From: Dicaeum eximium
Taxonomy: Eukaryota > Chordata > Aves > Passeriformes > Dicaeidae
NCBI GenBank assembly: GCA_013396995.1
Contig: VWZP01009178.1
Location: 653,440-717,439, forward strand
Direction: 5' to 3'
Length of the DNA stretch: 64,000 nt
The notes under the pieces are model-generated. The model searched no databases. It had not been told where the DNA came from and worked only from the letters and a program-made list of their open reading frames with translations. Made by a program: the position numbers and the translations under genes. Shown here in pieces: positions 1 through 9,735 of the stretch. The first letter of the stretch is position 1. Each line of letters opens with the position of its first letter.

Positions 1-179
1 TTTAATGCTGTTATAATCAAACCAGCTGTTTTGATGCAAGGACAATTTGGATGTTCACTGGCTGAATCACTTCTCCCTTTCTGTCTATGGGTTTGTGAAA
101 ATCTCAATTGGGATGGGCAGCACTGTAGGTGGAGGTAGGACAGGTGGAGGTTTTTCCCCACACACAAACCCATACCTAC

Positions 180-312
180 CTTAATGTCAAGTTTGTGGTT
201 GATGGCCAGGGCAGAGTGCTCCAGGGCTTTGATGACAGATGCATAGGAGTCAGAAAACTTGGTGTATTTGCCCACAAGTGCAATGGAACACGTTTCCAGC
301 AGACGGTCGTAC
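180..312 (-). CDS. CTPS1: CTPS1 coding exon 8 (residues 291-335), last exon in window
   Basis: The acceptor is TTCTGTAG|G, which completes Arg291. The donor AAG|GTAGGT is in phase 0. It encodes [20 protein letters not shown] and then [20 protein letters not shown], ending LDIK. This is the linker and the beginning of the class I glutaminase domain. The next exon would lie left of position 1. Confidence 0.96.
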
Positions 313-3300
313 CTACAGAACATCAGAACACAGGTTATTCCAGCAGTAGCAGGAGAGGGATGGGAATCACTTCCACCCTGTTCAGCTTTTCAAGGAACAA
401 ACAGCTTGTCCTCCTCAGTCTGTCCAACAGAGCTGACGTCTTTGGAAAGTGACCTTTTATAATAATTATGATTTAGAAACATCAAAGCGAGATCAAAACC
501 AGAACAATGACTGAGGAAAACAGTTGCAAAATGCCACACATAAATTAACTCATCTCTCCTGATGATGAGAAGCATTCTGAGCAGATCCAAACTGCCTTTT
601 CAGGAAGCTGTATTAGATTCAAAGGCTGCAGTGAACTCCTAGGAGAGGATCAAAGCACAGCTTGGCGTATGTTTGTACTGCACAGCATCTTCCCACGCTG
701 CTGCTGAGCTCATATCAGCAGCTACAAACACAGAAAGCACTTCTGGAGTCCTAAGGCTCTGCTGCCTACACTTTCCATCTCCAGCACCTGGCAGCACAGG
801 ATTCACACAGCATTCCTGGCTACAGCCAGGAGTTTGTTTGAAGTTTCTCTCAGAATTGCTAAATACCTTCAGCCCAGCTGGGCTTTCCCCATCAGAAGGA
901 AATGTTATTGACAGGGCTGGCTTATGTCAGGCACAGAAATAAAGGAAAGCATCTAGATCTTGAAAATTAGTTTCTTATAAGAATAAATATATTTAAGGCT
1001 TCAGCTGACATTCAAGCCCCTTCTGAAAAGACTCTATTCACTATTTCCCCATGAACATTGAGTCTATTCCTCACAAGCAAAAACCCCAGTGTCCAAGGAG
1101 TCTCAGAACAGGTACCAAACACTTGTCTCACCTGCCTGAAAGCACACTCAAAAGATATTCTTTGGCACTCCTGACATCTCCATAAACCTACAAAATTATT
1201 TCAACACTTTGTAATGTTACTGAGAGGCTTTTTTTATAAAAAGGGAGGGCAGAGCTGTCCAGCTTTTAATTACTTCAAGCTGGGTTTGACTCAGACAGTA
1301 CACTTCCAACATAAGATAAGGATCTCACTAAGTTTATCTCACAGGATTTTATGGGAAGAGGCTGAGGGAATTGGGGTGGTTCAGCCTGAAGAACAAAAAG
1401 CTCCAGGGAGACTTTGTGGCAGCCTTCCAGTAAGAGGATTTATGAGAAACATGGGGACACACTTTTTAGTAGGGTCTGTTGTGGCAGGACAAGTGGTGAT
1501 GTTTTTAATCTCTAAGAGGGGAGATTTAGGCTAGATATAAGGATGAAATTTTGTACAATGAGAGTGGTGAGGCACTGGCACAGGTCTACAGCAGCTGTGG
1601 ATTCCCCACCTTGGAAACATTCAAAGTCTGGATGGGGCTCTGAGCAAAAGGAGAAAAACAATGTGAGCATGTAAGAACACTTGAAGAACAAGAAATAACA
1701 CTCATCATCTCAAACAACCAACAACCAAGAAGAGAAACCAATCCTGAAGTGTGCTGCAGTGAGCCCAGCAGTGCAGCTCACCTGTCAGCCATCTCCTTCC
1801 ACTTCATGAGCATCCTCCTGGGCTGCCTCTCGATGGGAAGGTCCAGCCTGTGCCTGAAGTAGTCCACAACTCCCTGCTCCTCTAACAACAGAGGAACCCG
1901 GTAGATAGAGGAGACATCATGAACACAAATGACCTGTTCATAAAATAAGGGTGTCATTAAAACACAGGTATCCAGTGCCTGTACAATCACATTTACTCAG
2001 ATATTCAGTGTTCCTGTCTCTAGCAGAAAACCATATGACCACCTAAACCTCCAGGCAGTAACATGTTAAATAACATAACAATAGCCTAATACCAGTTTCC
2101 TTATGCTTGAAAAAGCCATTCTTCAGCACTTCCACGGCATTACTGCTCCTGGAGCCCCTTGGGAAGGGCTATGACACAGTAACCCAGCAGCAGGAGAGTC
2201 AGCTGCCCAGCACATCGAGTGAGCAGCACACAGCAAAGTTCAAAGAACACTCCAGAGAGACTCCTGTGATACAGAATCCCAAGTGAAGCTACAGTGAAAC
2301 TGCCACAGGCACAGCTTCTCCTTCCCACTGCTGTCCTTCCTAACCAGGGCTCCCAGTCTGATTGAAACCCAGGGAAATCTGTGACCCCAATACAGCAATA
2401 CACTTTACAGGCTGCCCCTCATCAAATTTAGGATTACACCATTATGAGCAAAGAATTCTTAGATCAATGAGGAAAATCTACATCAACAGTTCTAGTTCAC
2501 TGGAATGGGAAAAGTTGGCTCAGGACAACTGTCACCTGCCCATTAATAACAAACCTGTACTTTAAGCATCCAAAACACACTGGCAAAATTTTTTCAAATC
2601 CTCATTTCTACTGGCTCAAGTGAAAGCAGAGTTCACCACAGCACCAGTCAAACCTCCCTGGCTGCACATTTTCCTCTTTTACCTTCAGCGCCGTTTACTT
2701 CTCAGTCCAAGTGCAACAGCAGTCAGAGCAACAACTACATAGAACTACATTAAACTTCCAGGAAAGGGACAAGAGCCAACTTATTTTGAATTCCTGGCCA
2801 ACAAGAGGTAGATATTTGACTGATGACACATCATCATTATTGCCAGCAGTGCAGTGCTTGAAATTGCAGGACTCAAGTTTGGTCTTGCTGTAGAGCAGAT
2901 TAATAAAAATTACTACAGAACCTGGAATTGTGAAGTTATACTCAGTCTTTCACAGAAAGACAACATTTTTTGAGCTCCAGCTTGATTGGAAAGTGCTAAT
3001 ACTCAGCCTACATACTTTTCACTATTTTCCAAGGTCCACTTTTGAAGGTGTTACAGGTCTCAGTATAGCAAGAATTGTGCAAACATGGAATTTGTGCATA
3101 TCACAACCTTCAAGTGAAGCAGTTCTTCTCCCAAACACCATTTAAACCTCTCTGTGAAATTTCTCCTCAAGAATTCTCGGGCACAAGAACAACATTGTGA
3201 AAAGAGCAGTGTATGAAGGGTCATACATATACATATACAGTCATATATCCTTCAAAACTAAATTTGGGCAATCCTTGCACCTCTAAATAATGGAAAATCT

Positions 3301-6300
3301 CATTCTTCTATGTTCACAGAAGGAATATGGAAGTATAATTAAGGTCAAAACAATGATTCAGAAATCACCTTGAATTCCATAGAATTCTCTAAGCTTACAC
3401 CAATCACCTTACCAGAAAACCTGGGTGCTGGCACAAAAAGAATTGGTTTAGCAACAGGTCCATGTGTCAGGAAGGGAGGTAAGACAAAGCAGCAAATGAA
3501 TTATGCAGCTACCTAAACACAGAGCTAGAACTGCTGCACTCAGACAAAACTCCCCTCAGCATCTGACAAACAGCTCCAATATTTACTGCAAGGAAGCACA
3601 GACAGCAATCCTTACCTGTTCTGGTTCAACATGACAGAACATGGAAATCTTTTCTTTTACTGAGGTATCCAGTGGAGTGGAGCACCTGCAAACAATCTAA
3701 GAGAGCAGCAACATCAGGGTTGTGATGCAGAACAGAAATACTCAGGCATTCATAAAACAAACCTCTAAAAAGAGCTGTCTTTGTGCAGTCTCTGTGATTT
3801 GAGAAAAAAACCCCACAACTCCATTTCTTTTCCTTATTTATCACCACTATACAAGAGCTCTCAAACTGAGCATTACTTAAACAAGACTGCTGTTCCAACG
3901 TGCCAGATTTTTACATTCAAAGCCGTGCAACACAAACCTTACCAGATCTGGAGAGAGCCCGAGACCTCTGAGCTCACGAACACTGTTCTGGGTGGGTTTG
4001 GTCTTCTGCTCCCCTGTGGAGCTTGGCTGGTCAGAGAAGAGCAGTTGGTGTATCAGATTGTGATAAGCAGCAATGATTCAGCAGGTTAATCAGGACCCTC
4101 AGCCATCTCGTGAAAACTTTGACTCAGTTCTAGGACAATTCACATGAACCTCATGTAGCCCATTATTTTAATGCCCAGGACTGAAAGCAACAGCAGGAAA
4201 TCAAGTTCCAATCTGCTCACTGGAGTGCAGGAAGGAGAGGGACAGAGAGCCCAAGGTTTATCCACTGCTCCCTCCAAATACCTAATGTTTTGTATTTCTA
4301 ATTTTTCTCTGTAAATCACCCTGCCTGGACAGAAGGGGAAAAAGGGAGAAGAGAACAAAGACTGATCTACACTCCATAATTATCAATTTGCTCTGTTAAA
4401 TCCAGTTCAGTCTGACACAAGGAATGCTCATGCTGCATTTCTGCAACTCCCAAGCCTTTATTACACATTTACACCCTTTGAAAAGTTCCTGTTCAATTCC
4501 TGTAAGACTTTTTAAATACACAAGCATATAATCTCTGCATTTCTGCCAGAAGTTTATACGTACACAGAAATACAAAAGTAACGGCACTTAGAGATACAGC
4601 ATTTTAGAAACATCTATTAGGAAATTTTGGACTGAGGAAGGCTCTGACCACCAGTATGTTTCAGGTCCTTACCTGGGGAACCAGGCTGACATGAATGTTA
4701 CAGAAATTCTCCCTTTTGGCTTTGAACTGGAACTGGCGGAAGGCCTCGATGAAGGGCATGCTCTCGATGTCCCCCACGGTGCCCCCGAGCTGGGAACACA
4801 CAGACACTGGGAATTGGTTACTGCCAAAACAGCACCTGGTGAAGGTCTTCACTAAAGGCATGAAAATATACAGAACAATCTACTCGAGGTACTATTCTAC
4901 CTTCGTCATTTCCTCACAAATCAAAAGGCCTCAAAAAAAAAAAAANCCCCTATGGGCAGCACCTCTCCAGAGATATCAGCTTGACCTCTATTTTCTCTTC
5001 AGAGAAAAGACTTAAATGTGGAAATTATGATTTATGAACATTAGGTGGCACTGAGAATCAAAATTTCTGTTAAGTTTCAGGAACTATATAGAGTGGACAC
5101 ATGCAGGAACAGATACAAGACCACACTTGGAGCCTCCCAGGCCCTGTCAGACAGTGCTTCCCTGGTACTTGAGATCTGGGCTTGTGATCCTGGCACAGAA
5201 ATCAGCACCCAGGCTCCAGGCAGAGTCCAAGTCACCATGACCTGGCCTCTGTGACAGGCTCCCTCTCCTGTGTTAGCAAAAACCAGCAGCCAGCTCAGCA
5301 GTGTCAGAGCCTTCACCCTGCTCCATCTCCTTCTGGCAGCAGAATGTTCCATAAACAGTGAAAACTGCCACCACTAACTTGTGCCATTCCCTGGCACATG
5401 TCTGTGCTTGAACTGGTCACTTCCAGGGGAAAATACAACTGTTTCCACAGGGGGATTTACCTCCCCTCCCTCCACCCACCAAGGAAGAAGAGGGCACAGC
5501 ACAATTAACTCAGACTGCCATATTAAGTTACAAGAGCTAAAAAATTCATTCTGTAGATCAATTCATAGAATATCCTGAGCTGGAAGGGACCCACTGGGTC
5601 CAGCCCTGTCCCTGCCCAGGCCCCCCAACACCCCACCCTGTCCATCCCTGGAGCTCTGGCAGCCTCGGGGCCGTGCCCATTCCCTGGGGAGCCTGGGCAG
5701 TGCCAGCACCCTCTGGGGGAAGAACCTTTCCCTGAGCTCCAGCCTGAATCTCACCCTGACACAGCTCCAGCCTTTCCCTGGGGTCCTGTGGGGCTATCCC
5801 TCATGAGGCAGCTGCTGGTTGCAATTCAAAAGATGAGAGTAAGTGAAGTTAACAAGGAGAATCTTTAACCCATTCAATAACATACAAAGTTGAACATTTC
5901 TGTAAAGAAATATGCAAAATATGCATATAGATTCATTTACTGCATACAAGATATAAAACTACATATTTTTTAAAAGTTACAAACCTCAATCACACAAACT
6001 TGGGGTTCAATGCCATCTTCATCCACAGGAATCCGTGCCTGCCTCATTACCCATTCCTGTATGGCATCTGTGATGTGGGGAACAACTGGAAAAGAAACCC
6101 AGACAAGGGTTAAAGCCTCCACACGCTTCTCCCTCTTAACTCATTACAGAGCAAATTACTGACAATCACTAGTGCTTCCCATAGGGCTAGAGCAGGAATT
6201 TGTGTCTTTAAAGAACTATGCATTTTTGAAGTGATTATTCTTGGCTGCAATTTTCAAGTGCCTTGGCAGGAAATGGAACCCTGCCTTAATTTAAACACAT

Positions 6301-7396
6301 GTAAGCAACGTTTCCTTTAAGCTGAAAGATTCAAGCACAAACTGTTCTTTGCTCTAAGCAGAGAAAGTTACTCTGTTTTAAACTGTCTGTAAAAGTCCTA
6401 ATGTCAGCCAGCTGTGGAGAGTGGTTATAAAGGAAAGGGAGTGATATGATACTCACAAATCCTTTGGGTTTTCTAATGACATAAGTTAACAAAAGCATTA
6501 ACCATTCTAACCAGCTAACAAACAACCCCAAAGTGTACTGGTCTGAAGTCTGCTGGCATTTATCACTGGGTACATTAGAAGCTGGACCCATGTCCAGCAC
6601 AGTCCAAACACAAGCAGGATGGTGCAGAGCCTCAAGTGAAGATGAAAGGCAAAAGCAGCCAGCCAGGACTGAAATACAGAATGTGTATCTAAGCACCAGC
6701 AAAGAAGTTTTGCATCACCTTGGACCGTTTTTCCAAGATAATCTCCCTTCCTCTCCTTGTTAATGACATACTGGTAGATCTTCCCGGTGGTCAGGTTGTT
6801 GTCTTTGGTGAGTCGGATATCGAGGAAGCGCTCGTAGTTCCCGAGGTCCAGGTCCACTTCCCCTCCATCATCCAGCACAAACACCTCCCCTGCACGCACA
6901 GAAACAGGCACAAGTGCCCATGCCAGGCATGGGGAACAATTCAACACAAGGACACTCCTTCCCTGATGGTCACATCAAGTTTAGGAGTGGCAAACAGAAC
7001 TAAAAGCCTTCTAGAACCGAGCGGAGCAGCGCGCTGGGGACCGACCCGCTGGCAGCAGCAGCAGAACAGGCCGGAGCACACAGTGCTGCGGGCTGTGCGT
7101 GCAGAGCCCCCGCAGGGCCGGCAGCACCGGGCACAAAGGCTCCTGCAAAGGAGATGATCCACGGCAAGCCAAGCCCAGCCAGCCCCGGCGCCACCGGCAG
7201 CCCCCGGCACCGAGCACAAGGAGCACTCACCGTGCTCGTACGGCGAGAAGGTGCCGGCGTCGATGTTGATGTAGGGGTCGATCTTGATGGAGGTGACATG
7301 CAGCCCGCAGGACTTGAGGATGGTGCCGATGCTGCTGGCGATGATCCCCTTGCCGATGCCCGAGATCACCCCGCCCGTGACCAGGATGTACTTCAT
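180..7396 (-). CDS. CTPS1: CTP synthase 1, 5' two thirds (8 coding exons, partial)
   Basis: CTP synthase makes CTP from UTP, ATP and glutamine, the last step of de novo pyrimidine nucleotide synthesis, in the cytosol. It works as a tetramer and can form filaments (family knowledge). Exons on the minus strand: 7396-7231, 6889-6719, 6085-5985, 4789-4673, 4026-3943, 3696-3616, 1933-1782, 312-180. They total 1005 nt, exactly 335 codons, with every junction in phase and GT-AG. Visible motifs: P-loop SGIGKG at residues 12-17, [13 protein letters not shown] at 40-52, [13 protein letters not shown] at 65-77 with the Mg-binding Asp near 70, and [12 protein letters not shown] around 145-156. The glutaminase domain starts about residue 300 and is cut by the window edge, so its Cys-His-Glu triad is not seen. 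CTPS1 is preferred over CTPS2 because of residues such as [18 protein letters not shown] and LPIERQPR. No stop or frameshift occurs in the exons. Confidence 0.97.
1352..1647 (+). mobile_element. CR1 LINE 3' fragment (in CTPS1 intron 7)
   Basis: Shows the CR1 3' order: GCCTGAAGAACAAAAAGCTCC, then GACTTTGTGGCAGCCTTCCAG, then a GTGGTGAGGCACTGGCACAG block, then a CTGGATGGGGCTCTGAGCA block. It stops before the usual ATTCTATGATTCTATG tail. It is diverged and antisense to the host gene. Confidence 0.85.
1782..1933 (-). CDS. CTPS1: CTPS1 coding exon 7 (residues 241-290 plus two bases)
   Basis: Encodes [20 protein letters not shown], then [20 protein letters not shown] and [10 protein letters not shown]. 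The acceptor is GAACAG|GTC and the donor GACAG|GTGAGC. The Arg291 codon is split with exon 8. CTPS2 differs clearly over this stretch, so the exon supports the CTPS1 assignment. Confidence 0.97.
3616..3696 (-). CDS. CTPS1: CTPS1 coding exon 6 (residues 214-240)
   Basis: Encodes [20 protein letters not shown] and CHVEPEQ in 27 codons, phase 0. The acceptor is CTCTTAG|ATT and the donor GAACAG|GTAAGG. The short length and exact ends match the conserved vertebrate gene structure. Confidence 0.95.
3943..4026 (-). CDS. CTPS1: CTPS1 coding exon 5 (residues 186-213)
   Basis: Encodes [20 protein letters not shown] and GLGLSPDL in 28 codons, phase 0 at both ends. The acceptor is GACCAG|CCA and the donor GATCTG|GTAAGG. 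The [10 protein letters not shown] segment is the UTP/CTP-contacting loop of the family. Confidence 0.96.
4673..4789 (-). CDS. CTPS1: CTPS1 coding exon 4 (residues 147-185)
   Basis: Encodes [20 protein letters not shown] followed by [19 protein letters not shown]. It is 39 codons in phase 0 at both ends, with acceptor TCCCAG|CTC and donor CCCCAG|GTAAGG. This is one of the most conserved blocks of the synthetase domain and helps form the UTP/CTP site. Confidence 0.97.
5563..5800 (-). mobile_element. CR1 LINE 3' fragment (in CTPS1 intron 3)
   Basis: Begins with the inverted CR1 tail TCATAGAATATCCTGAGCTG, followed by GGAAGGGACC and the TGTCCATCCCTGGAGCTCTG block. It is closely related to the copy at 37954-38444, with which it shares long identical stretches (GCACCCTCTGGGGGAAGAAC), so both belong to the same subfamily. 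Confidence 0.85.
5985..6085 (-). CDS. CTPS1: CTPS1 coding exon 3 (residues 113-146)
   Basis: The acceptor is TTCCAG|TTGTT and the donor GAG|GTTTGT. It encodes [17 protein letters not shown], then [16 protein letters not shown]. The final Glu corresponds to the second metal-binding acidic residue in the family. Although only 101 nt long, it is well supported by exact phase and identity to the family. Confidence 0.96.
6719..6889 (-). CDS. CTPS1: CTPS1 coding exon 2 (residues 56-112)
   Basis: The acceptor GTGCAG precedes GG GAG GTG and completes Gly56. The donor is CAAG|GTGATG. It encodes [20 protein letters not shown] onward, containing the Mg-binding Asp near residue 70, and ends at GDYLGKTVQ. 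Length 171 nt; phases fit both neighbours. Confidence 0.97.
7231..7396 (-). CDS. CTPS1: CTPS1 coding exon 1 (residues 1-55 plus first base of 56)
   Basis: Starts with the ATG at 7396-7394 ([17 protein letters not shown]...), the start conserved in the family, and ends at the donor CACG|GTGAGT. It carries the P-loop and the ATP/UTP-binding segment [13 protein letters not shown]. It ends in phase 1, and the split Gly codon is completed by the next exon. It lies inside the CpG island. Confidence 0.97.
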
Positions 7397-7675
7397 CTGC
7401 CCCGCGCCTGGACGCGACAGACACCGGCACCGCTTCACCGCGGGCTCTGCCACGGGGACGCGCCCGGGGCGCTGCCATTCCCCACGGCGGCCCCAGGCCG
7501 CAGCCCCGCCCGCCGCTGAGGGCCGGAGCCCTGCCCGCTCCTCCCGCCACAAATAATTCCCGCCACCGCCGCGCGCCGCCCGCGTGGCCCCGCCAGCCCC
7601 GCGGCGTCCGCGTGGTCCCCCTCTGCCGCCCGCCCCCCCCAGCGCTGTCCGGATGGTCCCGCCCGCCGCTCTCAC

Positions 7676-7790
7676 CTGGGGCCGCCGGGCGCGCCGACAG
7701 TGCGCGCGCGGGGGGAGCGGGCGGGAGGTGAGGAGCGCGCGCGGCGCCGCTCCCGGCCGGCCCGGCTGGGAACCGCATGAGGCCCAACCG
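7676..7790 (-). other. CTPS1: Probable non-coding first exon of CTPS1 (5' UTR)
   Basis: On the minus strand a strong donor CCCCAG|GTGAGAG sits at 7676/7675. A plausible acceptor TGTCTGTCGCGTCCAG lies just 11 bases upstream of the ATG, at 7408. A non-coding exon 1 spliced to the ATG exon is the usual vertebrate CTPS1 layout. The left edge is seen; the transcription start (right edge) is a guess. The alternative is an unspliced 5' UTR running straight into the ATG exon. Confidence 0.5.
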
Positions 7791-7926
7791 CGCCTCTGCG
7801 CCTGCGCGGGGCGGGCCGAGGGGCGGGGCTAGAGGCTGAGGGTGGGGGCGTGGTCTGAGCGGGATAGCCCCGCCCTCTGCCCCGCCCCGGCCCCTCAGCG
7901 CCTCACGGAGGGCGGGAGCGGTGAAA

Positions 7927-8305
7927 GGATCGCAGAATGAGCTGGGTTAGGAAAGAACTTTAAGATCATCTAGTCCAATCTATGACCTAACACCTCCTCA
8001 TCATGTCCCCAAGTGTCCCCAAGTGCCACATCCACACCTTTCTTGAACACATCCAGGGATGGGGGCTCCACCACTGCCCTGAGCAGCCTAGGCCAGGACA
8101 ATCTTTCAGTGAAGAAATTCCAATATTCACCCTGAGCCTGCCCTGGCCCAGCCTGAGGCCGTTCCCTCTCCTCCTGTCCCTGTTCCCTGGGAGCAGAGCC
8201 CGACCCCCCCGGCTGTCCCCTCCTGTCAGGAGCTGTGCAGAGCCACAAGGGCCCCCCTGAGCCTCCTTTTCTCCAGGCTCAGCCCCTTTCCAGCTCCCTC
8301 AGCTG
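7927..8305 (-). mobile_element. CR1 LINE 3' fragment directly upstream of the CTPS1 promoter
   Basis: Inverted CR1 with AAGATCATCTAGTCCAATC, CATCCAGGGATGGGGGCTCC and AGTGAAGAAATTCC, ending in TTTTCTCCAGGCTCAGCCCC. It abuts the CpG island on its upstream side. Confidence 0.85.
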
Positions 8306-9597
8306 TGCCTGAGGTGGATTCTGTCACTGTTGGTTCTTTTCCAGTGTCCGTGTGTCCTGCCAGCACATTTCCCCATGGACATGGTCCCCTGTGTTGACAG
8401 CTCTGTAGGCAGAGATGGCTCTTTGCCTTCCCATGGGCTGGGGCTGTCCCCTCGCTGCTGGCACACGGTGACCCTGCACAGGAGGGCAGAGCCTGCTGCC
8501 CTCTTGGAGGAAGCATCTGCTTTCAGAATTACCTGGCCATGCTGATTTTTCCCACTCTTCTTGTTTTCTGCTGTCCTATGAGTAGCTGCTAAGTGGGGAA
8601 AAAAAAAAAAAAAAACCAAACAAAAAAAAACTCCACGTGAACATTTCCAGCACTTTTTGTGGAGAATGGTGGCCATGGTCTGGTGACAGTGAGATGGGTG
8701 ACAGCAGGCAGGGGCTGTGTGCTCGGGCTGTGGCATATCCTGATAAGGCACCAGGAGGCTGAGCTCTCCCAGAAATGCGTTTACACATCTCAGCTTTTCC
8801 CATTTCATGAATGGGGCACAAGACACGTGTCTTGTAGCTGAAGGGAAGTCCATTCTTGTGGAGATGTGTGTAACCTCGATGTGAGCATTAACTTCAGGAC
8901 ACACAAATCCCTTTCTCAGTGCCTCATTACTGGCCTCAGGGGTTGGACATCCCGTGGTGCTCAGGAGAGAACTGCACTCAGTGGGAGCTATTGTGAACAT
9001 TAAATGGTGTGGAATAACAGTGACCCAGAAAAGTCAGATCACAAATATCTCAAGTTATGCAAAATTACATCAGCTTTTTGCAGAAGTGGGTGAAGGTGTG
9101 TGTGGATACATGTGCTTTACCCTTAATTTTGCCCTCAGTAAGTTTTGCCCTCGCAGTGCCTTGTTCTCAGCTCTCAGTAAAATACAGACTGAATATTTTC
9201 CTTTCAGAAATGTGAAATGAGATGAAATGGATCCGCTCTGTTTATTTAACAGGATTTGATTCACAACAAAACAATTTAACTGGAAAACATTGCTGGGAGG
9301 ACTGGCATAGCTCTGGGGAATGTTAATGTGTTACTGGGATTATGCAAGGAATGAATAGACTGGAATCCTCAAACACTCACTTGTGTTAGGGGCCTGTTTG
9401 TACAGGAAAAGGCTTATTGTGATGTTACATGTGTGTAATATTAATGACAGTGATAATAATAAATTATATAATATGTATGATATATACACGCAGTTATTCC
9501 AGTCAGGACATTCACAGCCTCCTCTAAGCATGGTCCATCCTGAAGGTGACAGGATGACCTGTTGAACTAGATTTTGAGACTTAGATACTAGTTAATG
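8306..9597. other. Intergenic, no gene seen
   Basis: Unique sequence between two CR1 fragments. It contains the A-rich run at 8597, a minus-strand open frame of 233 codons (8299-9000) with no recognisable domain and a Phe-rich stretch made by the A-run, and an AT-rich patch at 9430-9490. Confidence 0.6.
8597..8633. repeat. A-rich simple repeat
   Basis: A run of about 18 A followed by CCAAACAAAAAAAAA. It may be a decayed poly(A) tail, but no retrocopy was recognised upstream (8306-8596). Confidence 0.8.
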
Positions 9598-9735
9598 GTC
9601 CCTGGAAGTGTTAAAAAAATGCGTAACCGTGCCACTTCATGGTGTGGTTTGTGAACATGCTGGGATTCAGGCAGAGGTTGCACTCGATGATCTTGGAGGG
9701 CGTTTCCATTTTTAGTTTTCCTACGGTTTTGTGTC
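9598..9735 (+). mobile_element. CR1 LINE 3' end, old subfamily
   Basis: A short diverged copy with CCTGGAAGTGTTAAAAAAATG, the ACTTCATGGTGTGGTTTGTG block and TTGCACTCGATGATCTTGGAG. The ATTCTATG tail is no longer recognisable. Confidence 0.65.

Larger units (their letters stand above)
6990..7930 (-). promoter_or_regulatory. CpG-island promoter of CTPS1
   Basis: This is the one strongly CpG-rich, GC-rich stretch in the window, and it covers the first coding exon and upstream DNA. GC boxes are seen at 7808-7829 and at 7869-7892 (CCCCGCCC in two places). An NRF1-like TGCGCCTGCGCG is at 7797-7808. No TATA box stands out, as is usual for a housekeeping gene. Whether it also drives a rightward transcript is unknown. 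Confidence 0.85.

Noticed and set aside
7227..7787. Long open frames over the CpG island on both strands (e.g. 186 and 121 codons)
   Set aside because: GC-rich sequence has few stops. The true reading frame is the CTPS1 exon at 7231-7396; the others are Arg/Ala/Pro/Gly-rich shadows.
8299..9000. Minus-strand open frame of 233 codons
   Set aside because: Contains a Phe run made by the genomic A-tract, has no domain, and partly overlaps a CR1. No splice or promoter context.
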